Assembly: GCA_013398615.1 (NCBI GenBank)
Contig: VZSR01003807.1
Span: 39,299,288 to 39,363,287 of the forward strand
From: Brachypodius melanocephalos
Taxonomy: Eukaryota; Chordata; Aves; Passeriformes; Pycnonotidae
Reading direction: 5' to 3'
DNA: 64,000 nt
Every line of letters starts with the position of its first letter. Within the stretch, counting starts at the first letter, position 1. This document shows, piece by piece, positions 1-15,209 of the stretch. Made by a program: the position numbers and the translations under genes. The notes beneath the pieces are model-generated. The model saw nothing but the letters and a program-made list of their open reading frames with translations. It ran no database searches and was not told the DNA's origin.

Positions 1-2831
1 TTGCAAATTAGCCAAAAAAGGATCATGATTCTTACTACATAAGGTGCATATTTTTTACTTAGAATGAAGGTTAGAATGTGGCTGAGTGTATGGTTTCTTT
101 CTAACTATTTTCTACTAGTCCTGATTTCTAAGAAAAGAGTGAATTAAGCAAATGAAAATTTGTTTACTTGCTGTGGTGGCAATTCTTTGGAAGGTGAAAG
201 CACAAGGAATGGAGAAAAAGGATTATTTGCAGGAAAAAAAAAAAAAAAGGAATCCTACAAGATACAGGAATGGACCCATCTCATGAGCCAGACAGGCCAG
301 ACTGAAGTTGCTTTTTTCCATAGGATAAGAAAGAAGAGGTTAAGAATAAAAAAAACTTTGGAAACCTCAGGGAGCAGGGCCTGGATCTTGTGATGGAGAG
401 TTTAAGAGACAGTATTGGAAGTAAGGGGAAATAACTGACTTTGACACTGAACTGTCACTATTTTACTAGTCTTGGTCTCAAAAAAGATCTGTTATGGTGT
501 ATGCATAAAGAATGGCTGGCTGATGGATAATCTAGGATGTCTAATAGGTCTTTGGACAAACAATTCCTTTTCACTGCAGTAGCCAGCTGTATTGATTTTT
601 GCTTTCTTTGCTGAAGTCACAGTTGTCCTTGCAAACCATTGGAACCCTGTATGTGTTCCCACCTCTGATGAGGACCCCTGCACAGTCTCATTTTCACTTG
701 TCCAAGGGCTCAGCAACGTCTTGATGCCTTTTCTCTTGAAATAAACTGCTTTTTCTCCTCACCCTGTGTGTGAGGATGTATAAGTGTATGTTCTGACAAC
801 ACCCACACAGTTGCACGCTTGGACAGTAAACACGAGACTCTTATTTAAATATTGCCAACTCTTCAGGAGTGTGGCTTTTGCTTTGTTTGCTGAGCCATAT
901 TTAAGAACACTTTCCAAGACCTTGAGGAACGAGTAAAATTGGCAACCCTTTCTGCAGTTCTCCTTGCCCGTGGCACACCTTGGTTGCCAAAGCTTTGCAG
1001 GTTTTCAGGGTGCTCAGCTGCAGCGAGGTAGAGGGGTGGACAAAGGGCAGTGCAGCTTTTGATTTTCTGTGCTCAGCACTACAGTCACAGGTTTAAGGCA
1101 TGGCATTACAAATGGAAAACAGAATGGTGCTTTTCTGTCTCTCAATGTAATTTTTTATATGTTTAAAATAACTTTCTGCCTGGCTACGACTTTGCAAAAG
1201 GCAGGTGATACGTCAGAGTGCCAGAAGCCATTGTCCTGTAGTGAACTCTGTCTATCGCTGACTCGAGCCTAACAGTACATACTGCATGACATCAGCAACC
1301 CAGTGACTCACACCCCAAGATACCATAGGTGTGTTCCTATATCCTGGAGAACAGAAAAATCCCACGCAGAGGACTTGCCTTGTTTTTCCTATCTTGTTAT
1401 GGAAACTGCGTGCATAGGCTCTAATAGCATTAAACAACTGTAAATGGAGACTTTCTGCTTCTTATCAGAAGATAAACTGCCTGTTTAAAAAAGGTGTTGC
1501 CAAGCCCAGGAGAGCCTCTTAGAAGGCTGCAGGCTGCTGATTATAGCTGTGTAAGGGGAAATGTTGTATGGAAAATATTTAATATTTTTACAGTGAACAC
1601 TCATAATCCTGTTCTGGGGGAGAGTCCAACTAGTCTGAAGCATTGGACACATCTGAAGATTGAACAAGATCAGTAGTTTGATATATAGCAAAAAATGTAT
1701 AAAAAGGATGCAAATTTCCTAGTTGCAGGGCGACAATACAGCTCCTCCTCCTTCTACAAAAAATAAAAGTATAGATAAAGAGTACTTATAGGCAGTTTGG
1801 AACTTGTGTCTCTAAACAAACAGCAGCAGGTAGTTTCACTGAAGACATTTAACAACCCACTGTTTGCCTCAATTCTCATTTACTTTAACAACTTCGTACA
1901 CATCCCATTCCAATTAATTTTTGTGGGATAATGACTTTTACTTGCTTGCCTCTTTGATCTCACTGATAACTTTTCCATGTAATTCTTGGTTCAGTTCCTC
2001 TTCATGGCATATATATGGAGGAGGCATTAGGGTGCCTGCTGAAACAGGCTGGAATGGTTCCACAAAACTTCAGAAGAAGAATCAGGAGGGAGAAAACTTG
2101 AAGGCTGAGTGTTGTGGATCATTGGCCGCCCATCAAAAGACTTGGTGGTTTAATGACGGAAAGAATTACCTTTTTATCAAAGAAACAGGCTAAGGACCTT
2201 AAAAAAACAGGCTCACTCAAGAAGTTTCTGGAATTTTCTATTTCTCATCAAAAAAAGGGAAACAACACATAGCTTTTCATGTGGCATCTCAGTACTCCTT
2301 CTTTATTCCCAGCTGAAACAGAGAAGGGTAGAGTCACAGACCAATTCAAAATAATGACAGCATTGCAGTACGAGCATGCTGAATCTCACACAAATGATCT
2401 ACACTTCAGGAAAAGTTTCAGAAAGGGGGCAGCAGCTGAATTCTGCTGTTACCTGGGTCTGCTACATCTCACGCTCTGTGGTGCTTTTGAGCTGTGAATG
2501 AGTGGAGCCTGTGGAAGCAGGAGGTGCTCTGTTTGTGCTCGTATTTCCATGGCAATGCAACAAAGGAGCTGTTTGGTCTCCTTTCCTCAAGGGACCTGCC
2601 AAACCACTCCTCTTTATAGAGAAAGCTGGAAAAAGGAATACCGTTGGCATTCTTGTGAAAAATGTAACCTTGTTTCAACTTCATGCAAGTTGTAGATATC
2701 ATTCAAGTGTTTAATGAATATTTTCAATTACCAAGAATTTAGTGTAGTTTTGTACTTATGCTTTAAATGCTTGGTTGTCTGAACTGATTCTTGCTTCCTG
2801 ATGCACTTTCTCATTTTTGTGATATAGACTA
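1..2831. other. Intergenic DNA, no gene recognised
   Basis: The sequence is AT-rich with frequent stops in all six frames. The open frames here are all under about 95 codons and show no protein family that I recognise. No RNA gene, large tandem repeat or transposon end is visible by eye. Old, strongly diverged transposon remnants cannot be excluded without a library search. Confidence 0.6.
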
Positions 2832-2957
2832 GATTGGATTGGAAGGGACTTTAAAAATTTTCTAATTCCAACACCTTGTCATGAGCAGGGTCAATTTTCA
2901 TTAGACCAGACTGCTCAGAGCTCCATCCAACCTTGCTTTGAGCACTTCCAGGGATGT
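2832..2957 (-). mobile_element. CR1 LINE 3' fragment (antisense, old)
   Basis: Read on the plus strand, this stretch has the familiar inverse of the CR1 3' region: a GGATTGGAAGGGACTTTAAA-type block, then a 'ccaac...ccttgtcatgagcagg' block, then 'agaccagactgctcagagc' and 'catccaacctt...gagcacttccaggga'. This order matches the antisense strand of avian CR1 3' ends. It is short, diverged and truncated at both ends, with no coding capacity left. The subfamily cannot be assigned by eye. Confidence 0.75.
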
Positions 2958-5900
2958 ACTTGAGTATAATTCTGAAGGTTCATTAATTTGATATTTTCAA
3001 CACTGAGATTTCTGGATAAGAAAGCCCTTTATAAACCCTGCTATAAACTTGTGAGATATGACTTAGACTGAGACACTGAAGCACCAGAGAGGTAAAGAAG
3101 ATGTTTGCAAGCCTCTAATATTCTGAAGCCTGCTAATGATAACTGTGTTGGGAGAGGTTTTACTGGGCCCCATAGACCTACACACACCCTGTCCCCTAAA
3201 AGCAGATCAGGATGAAGAGGGGTAGTGTTATCCATAGATTTGACCCCATCTCTCAGCAGTTCAGTAACAGAGTTCTGAAGAGCCAAAGAAAGCCAAGGGA
3301 AAAAATAAATCTACCAGCTTCCTCTCATCCCTCAGTTGCAGAATATGTTACATAAGTATGGTGATCATATAAGGCAGTACTTGCAGAAAGGGAGGTCACA
3401 CCAGGGCGTTTGTGCTTTGTCCAGGCGTTTAACAGGCACAGCCAAGTGAGCAAGGCTGCTTCCTCAGCTGGCTCAGTGCAGCTGTGACCTATCCTTTCCC
3501 TCCTTTCCTTCCTGCTGCTGAGGTTTTCTAGGATCCTGTGTCAGGTGTGTGTCTGCCCTGACGCTTCAGCCCTCATGCAGTAATTGCTGTCTGCCTCTGC
3601 TAAGGGCAGAATTGCAGCAGGATGTTAATGTAGGAGCACACTGGCCTTGGAGCTGCCTTATTTAACTGAGAATCTCCTGGTGCACTTCTGGTTTGATTTT
3701 GAAAGTGATTTGGGTTTGACTAAAAGCCTAGTGAAACCAGCTGAAATCTTTCTCTGGGTTTCAATGTATGTGAAGGTCTATATGAGAATGAAAGAAATTA
3801 ATTTAAAATACTGTATGGTATTTATCTGAGAGAGCTTAAGTGCCTGGAACTCAGAAGCTGAGGGTGTGAGCCAGCTGAGGGATAATAAGCAACTCCTCCT
3901 TCTGCCTTGAATGATGATGTTATACTTTATGATGGCAGGAACAACATGAGAAATGAGAAAAGCAAAATTTTATCTGATGTGTGAAATGTCATGAGGGCAA
4001 GTATCACACACAATAAGTATAAGCAATAAAATGGATTGACTGACAGAAACTGTCCATTTCTAAAATAAAAAGGATCACATTTTTGTACAAAACAAATATG
4101 AAGTAACTTTCATTTTAGAAATATCCTTGACTAGTCTAATCCCAGGCAAAGTGTTGTATCCTTTATTTTCCTGCAATCCAAGTTTTAAATGGAAAAATAT
4201 GAAAATTTATTCCTCTATGTCTGACACTAAATAATTTAACAAAATGCTGTAGCTGCCATGAGAGAGGATCCTGTGAACCATTCACTTATAAAACCAGACC
4301 GATTAGCTAGCAACTCACTGCTTACAGGAAAACATTGTTTTTTCAGCATTTTGCTACATGTTTTGGGTGCTTACAGAGAACACACATCATTATCAGTATT
4401 TTTCCCCATGAGAAGGATTTTAATAGAATTTTTAAAAATTATCACTCGAAATTCCTCATGAGAGCTGTGAGAGCATATTTACAGAGAAAATGTGAGTTAG
4501 TCAGGGTCACGGCCATTACACTTAGAGAACTACATCTAATTTTTAATGGTGTTGTTTTTATACCACCATTGTCTGACCTTTCTGTTCACCTCAATCACAT
4601 TTCTACAATTTATCTCTTAATAATTAAGGTGAAAGGGAATCCTAAGCAATTTGAGTGTGATTATTTTTTAGACCATCCTTCAGATTTCTGCCTTGTGCCA
4701 TTGTGCATAAGCACAATATTACTCCTATGGAGTGGCATTTCTGTGTGGAAATAGAATATGGAAGAAGCCTTATAGCCTCAGCAGGTGATCAGGGTAAAAC
4801 TGCAGTCCCATCCCTGAGTGGATTTCAGCTAAAGGTTACAAACACTTGCTTAAGCTGTAACTTTACTACAGCACACAGCCCTGATAACATCACTGTGTCA
4901 CTTGCTGACACGATGTTTACATGTAAAGTTATGTAAATGTCCAGAACCTGTTTAGAACAGAATAGGGCTTGTTTTGAGTGTCTAAATCACTACCTGTACC
5001 AAGTGGAGAATGCTGAGTTCAGCTGAGTTTGTCCAAAGGTGATGCTGATTATCCATTTGCTTTCCTTCTCTGGAGACCCGAAGAGACAAACTAATTTTTT
5101 TCCGGTTGGGATCTCATCCCTGAATTTTCAAAACTCTGATACTCATACCAGGCTTTAGCCTTGCCTGTAGTGAGATTCACTTAGTGAATTATCAGCTTTT
5201 TATCAGCTTGGATTAGCATCAGAACAAATTGCATTAGTCTTTCAAGGATCCTAGAGAGAAGTCAAGTTGGGCTGTAGGCATCAATATTGGTGGTAAAATA
5301 GGGTAGCCAGGAAGATAAAAGTACAAAATTAGATGCCTGTAAAGGCAAAGTAAATAATATATCTTGCAAGCAGAAGTTTCTTCTTACTGCAGAAGTGACA
5401 CAGTTCTGCCTAAAGACTTTTTCTCAAAGCAGACTTTTTCTATTTCATCTAATACCAAGTATTACACACATACACAATATTTTCCGTGGATATGTTCATG
5501 CATAGTATATATTTCAAAGTCTAAAATAATATCTCATATCTCGCCCTAGAGGTGATTCAGAAACAGCAGATTTATTTGATCAAATTATGCTAAATTATTA
5601 TGTTCATTTTGGTGAAAATATTTCATGCTTATTTGAGGGAAATATTATCATATGATATCCTGGATGTATTTAGTTCATACATAGCAGATATTTTTAAAAA
5701 TAATTTTTGATGTTGTTTGTTTTGCTTGTAAGCAGTTCCCACTAAATCAGATCCAACCCAAATCTACTCTTTCCCAAGAAATGGTTCTCTGGATAACAAT
5801 ATATTTTGAATCTGCAGATTAGGCTTAAGAGTTGATTGCAGGAGTTGAAATATTGCTGTTAATGCAATTTGGCATTTTAGGCTATTTTTTAAGCTGTGAA

Positions 5901-8900
5901 AAACCGAAATATTGGAATCAACTCAGATATAATATAACAAATAGCATCACATGAACTTAAAGAAAATTTATGGATGAATTTCATTAAATATAATAGGAGA
6001 AAAATCCGTATTTTGGAAATGGTCTTTGAATGGATATTTGAGCTAGCTTTTAATGCAGGCAAGTTAAGAAAGATAACTAGGAAAAAAAGACTATTTTTCC
6101 TCTCTCTTAATAAACCTTGCTTCTACTGATGCCGATGAGTGACATCCTATTTTTAGCTGTCAGGGAAGCAGTGAAGCAGATGCAGCAAATTGGAATACCC
6201 TGTTCCCATGCCTGACTCTCCATATATAGCTACTGCACTGCACTATTCTTCCCTGGCACCCACTTTAAAGGGTTTAACTTGAATTTCCTTGTCAGAATTG
6301 CCTCATCTGAGAGCTGTCCTCATAATAAACACTCAGGCAGCTGTTTCTTCGTGGCATCCACCTTCCCATGAGGACCCACAAAGGCTCAGCAATGACTAAG
6401 CTCAGCACCAGTGAAAAGATATGCAAAAATCACGTGCAATGAATCTTCAGCCATCTTTCCTCTTCCCCCTGGCCCCTGTTTCATCTCGGTGTTGGTACTA
6501 AGTATGTCTAATTTTATTTTCTTTTCTTGTTATTTTTGGAACCAAGTTTCAGTCTTGAGAGACTGCCATGCACAGAAGATGTGTTTTGGCTCTTCTGCCA
6601 GTTGTGTTCTGTGGATTATTAGATCAAATCCAGGGGCTGCCAGATGACTAATCAATTTACTACAGTATAACAAGGCTCACTGGAGAATTAACAATGTCTT
6701 TATAGTCTCCCCTCAATTAATTGTCTGTAATTTTCTTAGCTTACGGGACAGATCAGTTTAAAATTTTCCAGTGTTACTTGAATATGATTTTTAAGAGAGT
6801 TTTAAAACCAACCCACAACAAAAACAGCTTCCTCCAACCTCTAGCATTAAGGTCTTTTAATTTTACTTCAGACTTAAAGTAAACTCTTCAAATTATGGCA
6901 GAGTTAAATGCCATCATTTAGAGAACATTTTGCCCCGCATTATGTGGTATTTTATGCTTCTCTGTATTAGTGGAACAGGGAGTGCAAGTAAAGGAGGACT
7001 TTGAAGCATAAGCAGTGGTGAAAGTATGATTCAGATGGTTAGAACCGTGCTACTTAGAGCACTGTGGCAATACAGTCTGAGACCTGTAGAAGTCTATATT
7101 TTTCTCTCCTGAGCAGGGCCAAAACGTACGTAACACCATGGATGTTGATGCAAAAGAAGGACTATGATGCAGAAGCCACATGCTGAAACCAGTGGTTCAG
7201 CTGGCTGCTCCCAGTGAGTGTTACTGCAGCTACACCCTTACCTTAATCCAGCCCTAAACTGGATGATGAAGTTTGCATTTTTTTTTTTCCCTGTGCTGAC
7301 TTCAGACTGGCTTCATCACACCTAACTTCAGAAGTTAAAAATTAACTGTCTAAATCCAACCTAGTCATGCCCGTGTCCCTGTGTAGATAAGGAAGAGAAA
7401 TGAGACGTTACCGGTTTCGGCACCTGATTCAGTCACAGGCACAAGTTTCACTGCCCTGCACGGTCTCATTTACAGAAGCACCTGGTTTTCCAGGATTTTT
7501 GTGCTGCAGTGGGGAAGATGAGTACAGCTGGTTAGACATGATTAGCCTTGCTTATCATGCCATTCCAAATGTCCTCCTGTGCATGAGCCAATCTTGCCCC
7601 TGTACCAGGGCTGGAGCTGCTGTTTCTACTCACAATTTATGCTCCCTGCATGCTTTGTCTGCAAAAAGGGAGGCTAGGCAAGAAAAGGAAGTAGGGAAAG
7701 ACCCTTGAATGTTAGGAGCATATAAAAGGCAAAGGCTGACATGTTCACTCACAAATCCAGAAAAAAGCTACATGGTTCTATCTGCACTTGTTTTCGTATT
7801 TGGATCAATTCCAGTCATCATCTTGGCCAGGAACTGTGTCTGATTTAGATATATTTGTTACACCTCTGGAGTGTAAAATAAATATTTTAAATAATATTTA
7901 TCTCCGTGTTACAGCTCTGTGACCAGAATGATACCCACAAAATACTACTTTCTGAAAACACAGCTTAGTAGCAATTAGATTTAAACACTTTCAACTGCTG
8001 CACTAATGACCTCCTTTAAATAAAGCCCACATTTCACACAACAGATCTCAATCTCTAGCTATGCCAAATTCAAGTCACTTTGCATGCACAGTTTTTCTCT
8101 GCTTTTCTTTTTTTTTAATCTCAGAAGGCTGTGGGAGAAATGTATTTTGAAGTTTTCTTGTTAGTGACTGTTTTTGTCATCTGCAGGGCACTGGCTGTTA
8201 GCAATTTCTTTCTGATCATTTGGTGTACTTATATAATATCAATATTAACATGAGATTAGATGGAAAACAATTGTGGCTGAGTGCTGTTAGTGCAAATTGA
8301 ATTGTTTGTATTAGAAGAGTATGAACAGTTAAATTGCTGTGTTAAATTGGACTGCTGAGATAGGGGAGACATTAGCAGGGATCTGCATGTGAAACTGTGC
8401 CAGTCTCCATTTGCAAAGATCTTCAACTCATGCTGAGCACAAATCTGACTGTACTTTCCATGTGAATGTTAGAAAAGCTCCAGACACGACTGCATGACGG
8501 TAATATTACTAATTTAGATCCTAAAAAAATATTTAGGCATGTTCATCAAATCAAATCAAACCATACAATGTGGCAGACCTCATACTCTGGACTTCAGTCA
8601 CGAAGATGTGTTTCACATCAGAGCCTAGAGAGATGTTGATTGCCACTTAGTTTGCCTACCCTTTGTCAGCCAAAAACTGCACTTCTGTAGCAGTACTTTG
8701 TCATGGTTTTAATTTAATCAGTGTTAGTGAGTGTTACATTGAATCAGTGGTTTGCTCCTTTAACCCAATTACTAGATCCAAATAGTCTTTTTACCACAAA
8801 AGAAAACGCTAACACCAATAGGCTGCACAGCAGGGGTTCGAGGCATTCTAGGAAGAGCAGCTAATTATTGCTTTCTGGGTATTATCTGAAACAATGCCTT

Positions 8901-11900
8901 ATGTACTGAATGCTGTCTGGATTCTGTTTGGTTGGTTGGTTTTGGCTTCAGTTTCAATAACCAAGAGCCCAGTTCTCATTTCATGCTACTATTCACTTTC
9001 AGGTGGGTTGCTTTGCAGAGTAATGAAGCTGTGATTTATAGTTAATGAGAGTCAGACTCACCACAACATTTGCCTTGTATTCGTCCTACTTTAAAAAACC
9101 CGATTACAAAAGACACTTTCCCTTTCAGCTGGTATCATGGGTAGATAACTACTGGGTTCCTCAGCTTATGGTTCTGCTGATATTCAGAGTAGTTCTATCA
9201 TTTTGCATGTCTCCTAAAAGAAAAAGGAAAGAAAACCAAAATGGGAGATTGCAGTTTTCAAGAATTTCACTTGTCTTGATGCTACAGACATTGATTTGAA
9301 CTCCAAAACATAGAGAAAGCTTGTTCTGTAGTATATTAAATTAGCGTGATTTTTTTCAGTATTTTGAGGGTCATGTGATAAAACCTAATATTTTACTGTT
9401 GATTTTGAATGTTTGACTGGAAATCAAGTGTTTGTTGGAAGCAAGAGAACAAGGGCTTTGAAGAATTTTTGTACAAAATACAAGAGTAAATAAAAGTGGT
9501 TGTCAAAATATTTCCTTTTATTTTTCTAATTTAGTCAGTCTATATACATAATCCACGAAAAACAGACAAAAAAAAAATCTGTATTCTTCTCACACAAGAG
9601 TTTCAGTTCGTAGTTGTGATTATCCTGTACCATCAGGAAGTTAGGATGAGAGAGCTGAAACTAATTATGCAGATAAAATTCGGACCACTTCTGGTTAATG
9701 TATCATTAAATAGGAGGCAGGTGGAGATGATGAGATCTTAAATTCCTTTGAAGATAATTCATTTCTAGTGACAAAGAAGCAGAGTTGTGCTACATGTGCG
9801 CACACTTAAGTTCCTAATTTGCAATAATAACGTGGAAGAACTCTATGGCATTACTGAATTCTTCCTTTTGCATGCCTTAGTTTCTAATATTTAGATTTGT
9901 TTGGTTGCTTCTCTCATTTTTAAACTCTAATATTTGTGAAAGAACATTTGCCCCAGTGTTTCTAGAGCCATACACCAAAGCCTACGCACAGCAGGGTCCT
10001 TGGACAGTAACCTTCACCTGTTGATGACAGTACTTATTGAGGAATAGGTATTTACAGCCTCAGAAAAAACAAGGAAAATTGCCTGTGATACATATCCTCT
10101 GTATAGAGAAGAAAAGGAGTGAAAAATGAACTGCCTAAAAACCTTAAGCTGCAAGTACAAGGACTAGAATGAGGCAGTGAATGTGTACATCTGGCCAGAA
10201 AGGCAAAGAATACCTTGCTCCAAACTGACTATATCGTTCAAGGAGCTTGGATTTAAGGCACGGCTGGATTTTGAAAGAGCTTTCTAAAAAAAACATGGAG
10301 AGGAGCAAGGGCAAAATACAAGGAGCAAGGGCAAGCTTTTCTCCATGCTTTCCACCTGAGTTAGGTGAGATGCCCTCATCAAAAATCTGGCTCTACAGTT
10401 GTTGGTCTACACTGTCTTCCAGGCAGCCAGGATTTCTCATCCTGAGCTTCTGTTTTCCTCCTCACATGTTTTTTTCTTTTCTTACCTGTGGTTTTCAACC
10501 TGACCAGGGCACCTGTATGAGGTGATGCTGCACTGTGGGGACAGCACTTGATGGCTTCTTCTCTCCTTATGCTCTGGGGTATGCTGGCTGCCTACTGAGT
10601 GCTTGCAGGGAAATGATCCAACACAACAAGGGCCTCTGAACAGAGCCCTGAGGTTCTACTGTCAAATTAATCCTAAAACCATTTCATATGTGGATAAACT
10701 TTAAAAACACACAAACAAACAGAACAGCCATTTCCTTAGTTCTGCATGAATCCTGCTCCCCAAAGGTGACAGAACACGTAAAAGAGCCAGCAACACATGA
10801 GAAAAAATGTTCTGAGGAAGAAAAGAAATCTTCTGTAAAAGCTTTGCATTCAGCAAGTTGCTGTTTAGTTCCTGTGTGAACAATTAATCTTAAAACAAAT
10901 ATTTGGGCAAGAGGGGCTTGAGCTCTGGGAGGTTTCATAGCTAACTAAGGTTGAATGAAAACACGCTGCCTGACTTCTTCAGGCCAGTATTTCTTTTTCA
11001 CCCTTTCCATAAAAATAACTAAGAAAAAGTATCTATTACAATGACCCAGGTTTTGCCATTCAAACCTCTCTAAATTACAGGCTTTCCCTCTGAGACCATT
11101 TACAATGGGGTATATAATGCATGGCTGTGTTGCACCCTACTGCTCTTTGAGTCCAGTGTAACTGGTTATTACTACGTTAAAATGTAGTGGTCTGCTTCAA
11201 AGGCTTTTCTATAAATAAATATCTTCCTTGCTGGGCAGATGACAGTCCCTACCAGTAGCTCCTGTGTTAACAGCTCTCTAGTTTTGAGCTCTTCAGCTGA
11301 GCACGGCTTGGAGCTGCTTTGAGGAGTCTGTGGATGGCTGGCAGCTGGAAGGTCTTGCAAAACCAGACTAGAATCAGACTGGAAATCAATAACCTTATTA
11401 CACTGCTGGTTCTTATTCTGGTTAGTATTTCAATGGGGGCATGTTTTAATTTCCTGTTATCTAAACTTCCTGAGTTATATTTAGTTTTAGACAGGGGAAG
11501 AGAGTGGCCACAACTGTTCTGCTTGGGACACCAAGCCTGTGTGCTGAGTTTGTTCTGTCATGAATGCCCCTATCCAAACCAACAGAGAAGCCCCACTGGC
11601 TGTGGGAAGCCCAAGGCACTGCCTCAATAGCAGGTAGATGCCATGGCATCCTGGCTCTGTTCTGGGTTATGCTGTATGTACGTGTATCTAGTCCCTGGAG
11701 GATGGTGTAAAGCACAGCCAGGGAGCAGCTAAAGCACCTGTACATGCTGCTGCTGTGCTTTGCTGTGCCCCAGCAGTCAGCAGAGCCCTCAGCTTTTCCG
11801 TGACTCCACCTGGAATAAGAACTCAGCCACTCTTGAGAACTTCTTCCAGTGAGGCATGAGTGCTGCCTCCCTTTACCTGATTGAAGTCATGCTCCCTCTG

Positions 11901-14900
11901 AGCCTCCTGGGCCATTTTTGAATAAAACAAATTTGGTATCCCTACACTATCAAAAATAGGTTAAAAAAAAAAATCCCCCTATTTGAACAAGTTGACCATG
12001 ACATTCTATTTTAACTGGGGTCTTTAGGGAAGAGGCTTGCTTGTGCTGTGTGTAGTAACTAATGGACTTCTGATTACTGCAGGCTTTCTGACTCTACAGT
12101 AACACAAAAAATAAAGGCATATAAAAGTATAAACAATATGTGGCACTGTTGGAAAACAGTGCTTTCCATTTTCAAGCACTGCAAATGAAAAAATACAATG
12201 TAATTCCTCTTTTAGGCACTAACTTGCAATAGTACTCACCTCATGTGTCAAAAAAGCATAAGCTGGCTTTTCACAAGACTAAGAAGCATTTAGAAATTAT
12301 TTAAAATGAAAAAAAAACCAGTAAATTATTTGGTGTTGGTTTGGGATCTTTTTGTGTTCATACCCTAATTTTTAGGCTTTATACTTTCAAGATTTTGTCT
12401 GCAGTGTTGGGGAGAGGAAAGAGGGATCCAACATTTTTCCTTATAATTGCATAACTCAAAAGGCTGGCTCTTTACTGAAGCATGAAATACTTCATTTAAA
12501 CAAGGAGAAAAGAAGCCACAGCATAGTTAGGGAAGGAGTTCAGTACTGCAAGCTGTGTGAGAACAAAACTTATTAAGCATATCCTAAGAAAGTGTGGGAT
12601 TGCTTTAGGATTTAATGAGAATCAAAATATTTTATTCTTTTTTAATTGCTTAAAGGTTTCTGAAGTAACTTCAGACTCTCAACTGTTCTTTCAAAACCAT
12701 GAAAGCTGGCAATTTATCTCATTTTAATGAAAGACACTTTCAGTAGAGGGTGATGAAAACATTGCAGAGGGTCTTGAAAACATTGAAAATTTGAAAAATT
12801 AATGATAAAGAGATCACTATGATCTGGTTGCTTCAAGCTGCTCACTCTAGACCTTTTCTTGTCATAAATCATACCATCTTTCAAATTGTTATGAAAGAAT
12901 ATCATGGCAAAGAACCTTTAAAAACTGAATTATTTCTTCAAAGGATGCTAAGAAAAACCATGTATCACAAGTCTTCAGTGGGCTAGAATTGTGTCTGACA
13001 AAGTGTCAAATTGGCACTAGGGTTCAATGAAAGACAGAAAAACAGTGTCTTGCTTGTTTTCTTCTAATTGAACTTTGAGTTCAGTTGTGTGTATTACTTT
13101 TTTGAATTTTTATAGGGTTTTTTTTTTTTTTTTTTTTTAAATGCCAACAAGGAGCTTCTAACTAGTGATGTCAACTTTTAACATGGTAACTATGGTACTT
13201 CTCCCCAGTTTGTACCACTCAACTTATGCTGCATGAACTACTACAGGGCAAGCAGCTTCCAAGGAACAGGAGATTTTAGCTGCCTCTAAATTACTGGAAA
13301 TGTTCTGCTTATATGCCATAATGAAAGGGTACACGTACAGGAGATGCTTCAGCAACTGCAATCTGCTGCAATTATAGCAGATACAGCTACACCAGGAGAC
13401 CAATTTAAGTGAACAACATTCAAAACACAAAGCCAGACAGTCCCTGGGGAATTTCAGCTCTTTTCTTCTTTAAGGACTAGTTTTCCCAGACATCCGTGGC
13501 CTTCTCCCTCCTCTTTCTTTTTGATCTTGGTGAACCTGTCCCAACTTATAGATGAAATTTAAAACTAAGATCTTCCTCACTTGTGGTCACTGAAAATCAC
13601 AGGGCATCCACAGTAAGAGCAGGGTTCCATCTCCAGCATCACAGACACATTTCATTGGGAACAAAAGCATTTTGGGGTTCTTTTGGGGGACCCCTTGTGT
13701 CAGGGCTCTCCAGGCTGCCTCTGCCTCATGCTTCAGCTTTACAGACACAGCAAGCATGGAATTGAGTCTCAGCCACCCACCCACCAGCCTGGGGATGCTC
13801 CACTGATTATGGGCCTTGTGAAATTGCTGCAACTAGTGGAAAAACGTTATTTCTGAGCAGATACTCATAGCCACTAAAATTTCTAGTTCTGAAAGAAAGA
13901 AAGGACCTCCAGTGTTCACAAGCTCCTTAAAGGAACTTTAATTTCAACAACAAAAGTATTTCACTGTAGCCCCTCTGAACTGCTGAACATCAAGAAAAGT
14001 GGACTTTTTGACACAGAAAACTTCCTCAATTTCTAAGTTCATAGGGCAATCATAGCCATCTTATTTTTTTATATTTTTAATATACTATTCTGCTGCACAT
14101 AAACAAAAAATAATTTTTCAAATCACTAAAAAAGAGATGATTTATTTGTCCATGAAAGTATATAGGCATAGAAGAGAAATTTTATGCTAAAAAAATTGCC
14201 TTGTTGTAAATTGTGAATGAGGAAAAAAGAAAGAAAACCCTAAGGAAATATATATTTTGACAGATATCTACACATAATTCAGAAACAATCAACAGTATTT
14301 TGTTCAAATTTTTAGAAGTGTCTCTGGGCTGGGACCAGATTTAAAGAATTTTTAGTTCCCAAAGTGAGTTGTTTTTCCAGAATGTTAGGAGGCTGTGAAC
14401 AAAGGGATTATTGTAACAGTCACTGTCAATAAGAAAAAGCTAGAGTGTATTAGTCCCTTCAGGGGAAGGAAGTCATATACTAAAGGATTTTGCTACTGCA
14501 TTTAACAGGTGCAAGAAAGGTGTTCCAATTCTACATAATTCTCCTTCCTCAGAACTGAAAATATGCTTTTTTAAAATTTTATCTGCTTGTTCTTTCATTG
14601 CAGGATTATATTTTCATTACTGGAATTTCCTGCTTATATGGTGACGTGCAAGCCAGGATTTTCTTGGCTGTTACCAAACTATTGCATTTCTCGTTGAAGA
14701 AGTGCAGAACAAATAGTGGTTAGAGGCTGGTGTTGGGCTGCTCATTCCTTCACATTACTTGTGAATTTGTCTCCCTTCAATACCACAATGTCTGAAGAAT
14801 GTCAGATTTTTCCTATTTTGAATTATATGGTTGTCCTCTTGCAAGATAGAGAGTTTCTAGATAAACTTGGCCATATTGCTCTGCATTTGAGTCTTCTTGT

Positions 14901-15209
14901 TGTCTTCTGAATAAAAATTAGCTCCAGTAAGATCAAAGGCAACTTTGGCAGCTCAGAAGAAAAAACAGCACTGCCTTTTTATTCGTTTCCATGTTTATTT
15001 TGCTGCCAGTTCTCTTTGAAAATGGCCCTTTTTGCCAAGGCTACAATTTTGCTAAAAGAATTACTATTAATACTATTCCTTGTTTGTTTGCACAAGTGGA
15101 AAACGAAAGATGGGAAATACAGAAGTGAAAAGACAGTGAGAGATAAAAAAAACACGAGAGTATCAAGAGAAACGTGAAGTGTAGCCAAGTGTGTACCACA
15201 CACAATCAT
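2958..15209. other. Intergenic DNA, no gene recognised
   Basis: About 12 kb of AT-rich sequence without a recognisable gene. The longest open frames (for example 4335-4754 plus, 139 codons; 7400-7708 plus, 102 codons) have no domain, no coding-like composition and no splice context. Small local features are an exact 14-bp direct repeat with a 20-bp period at 10301-10334 and a 21-T run at 13118-13138. I see no tRNA, snRNA or transposon end in the rest. Confidence 0.55.
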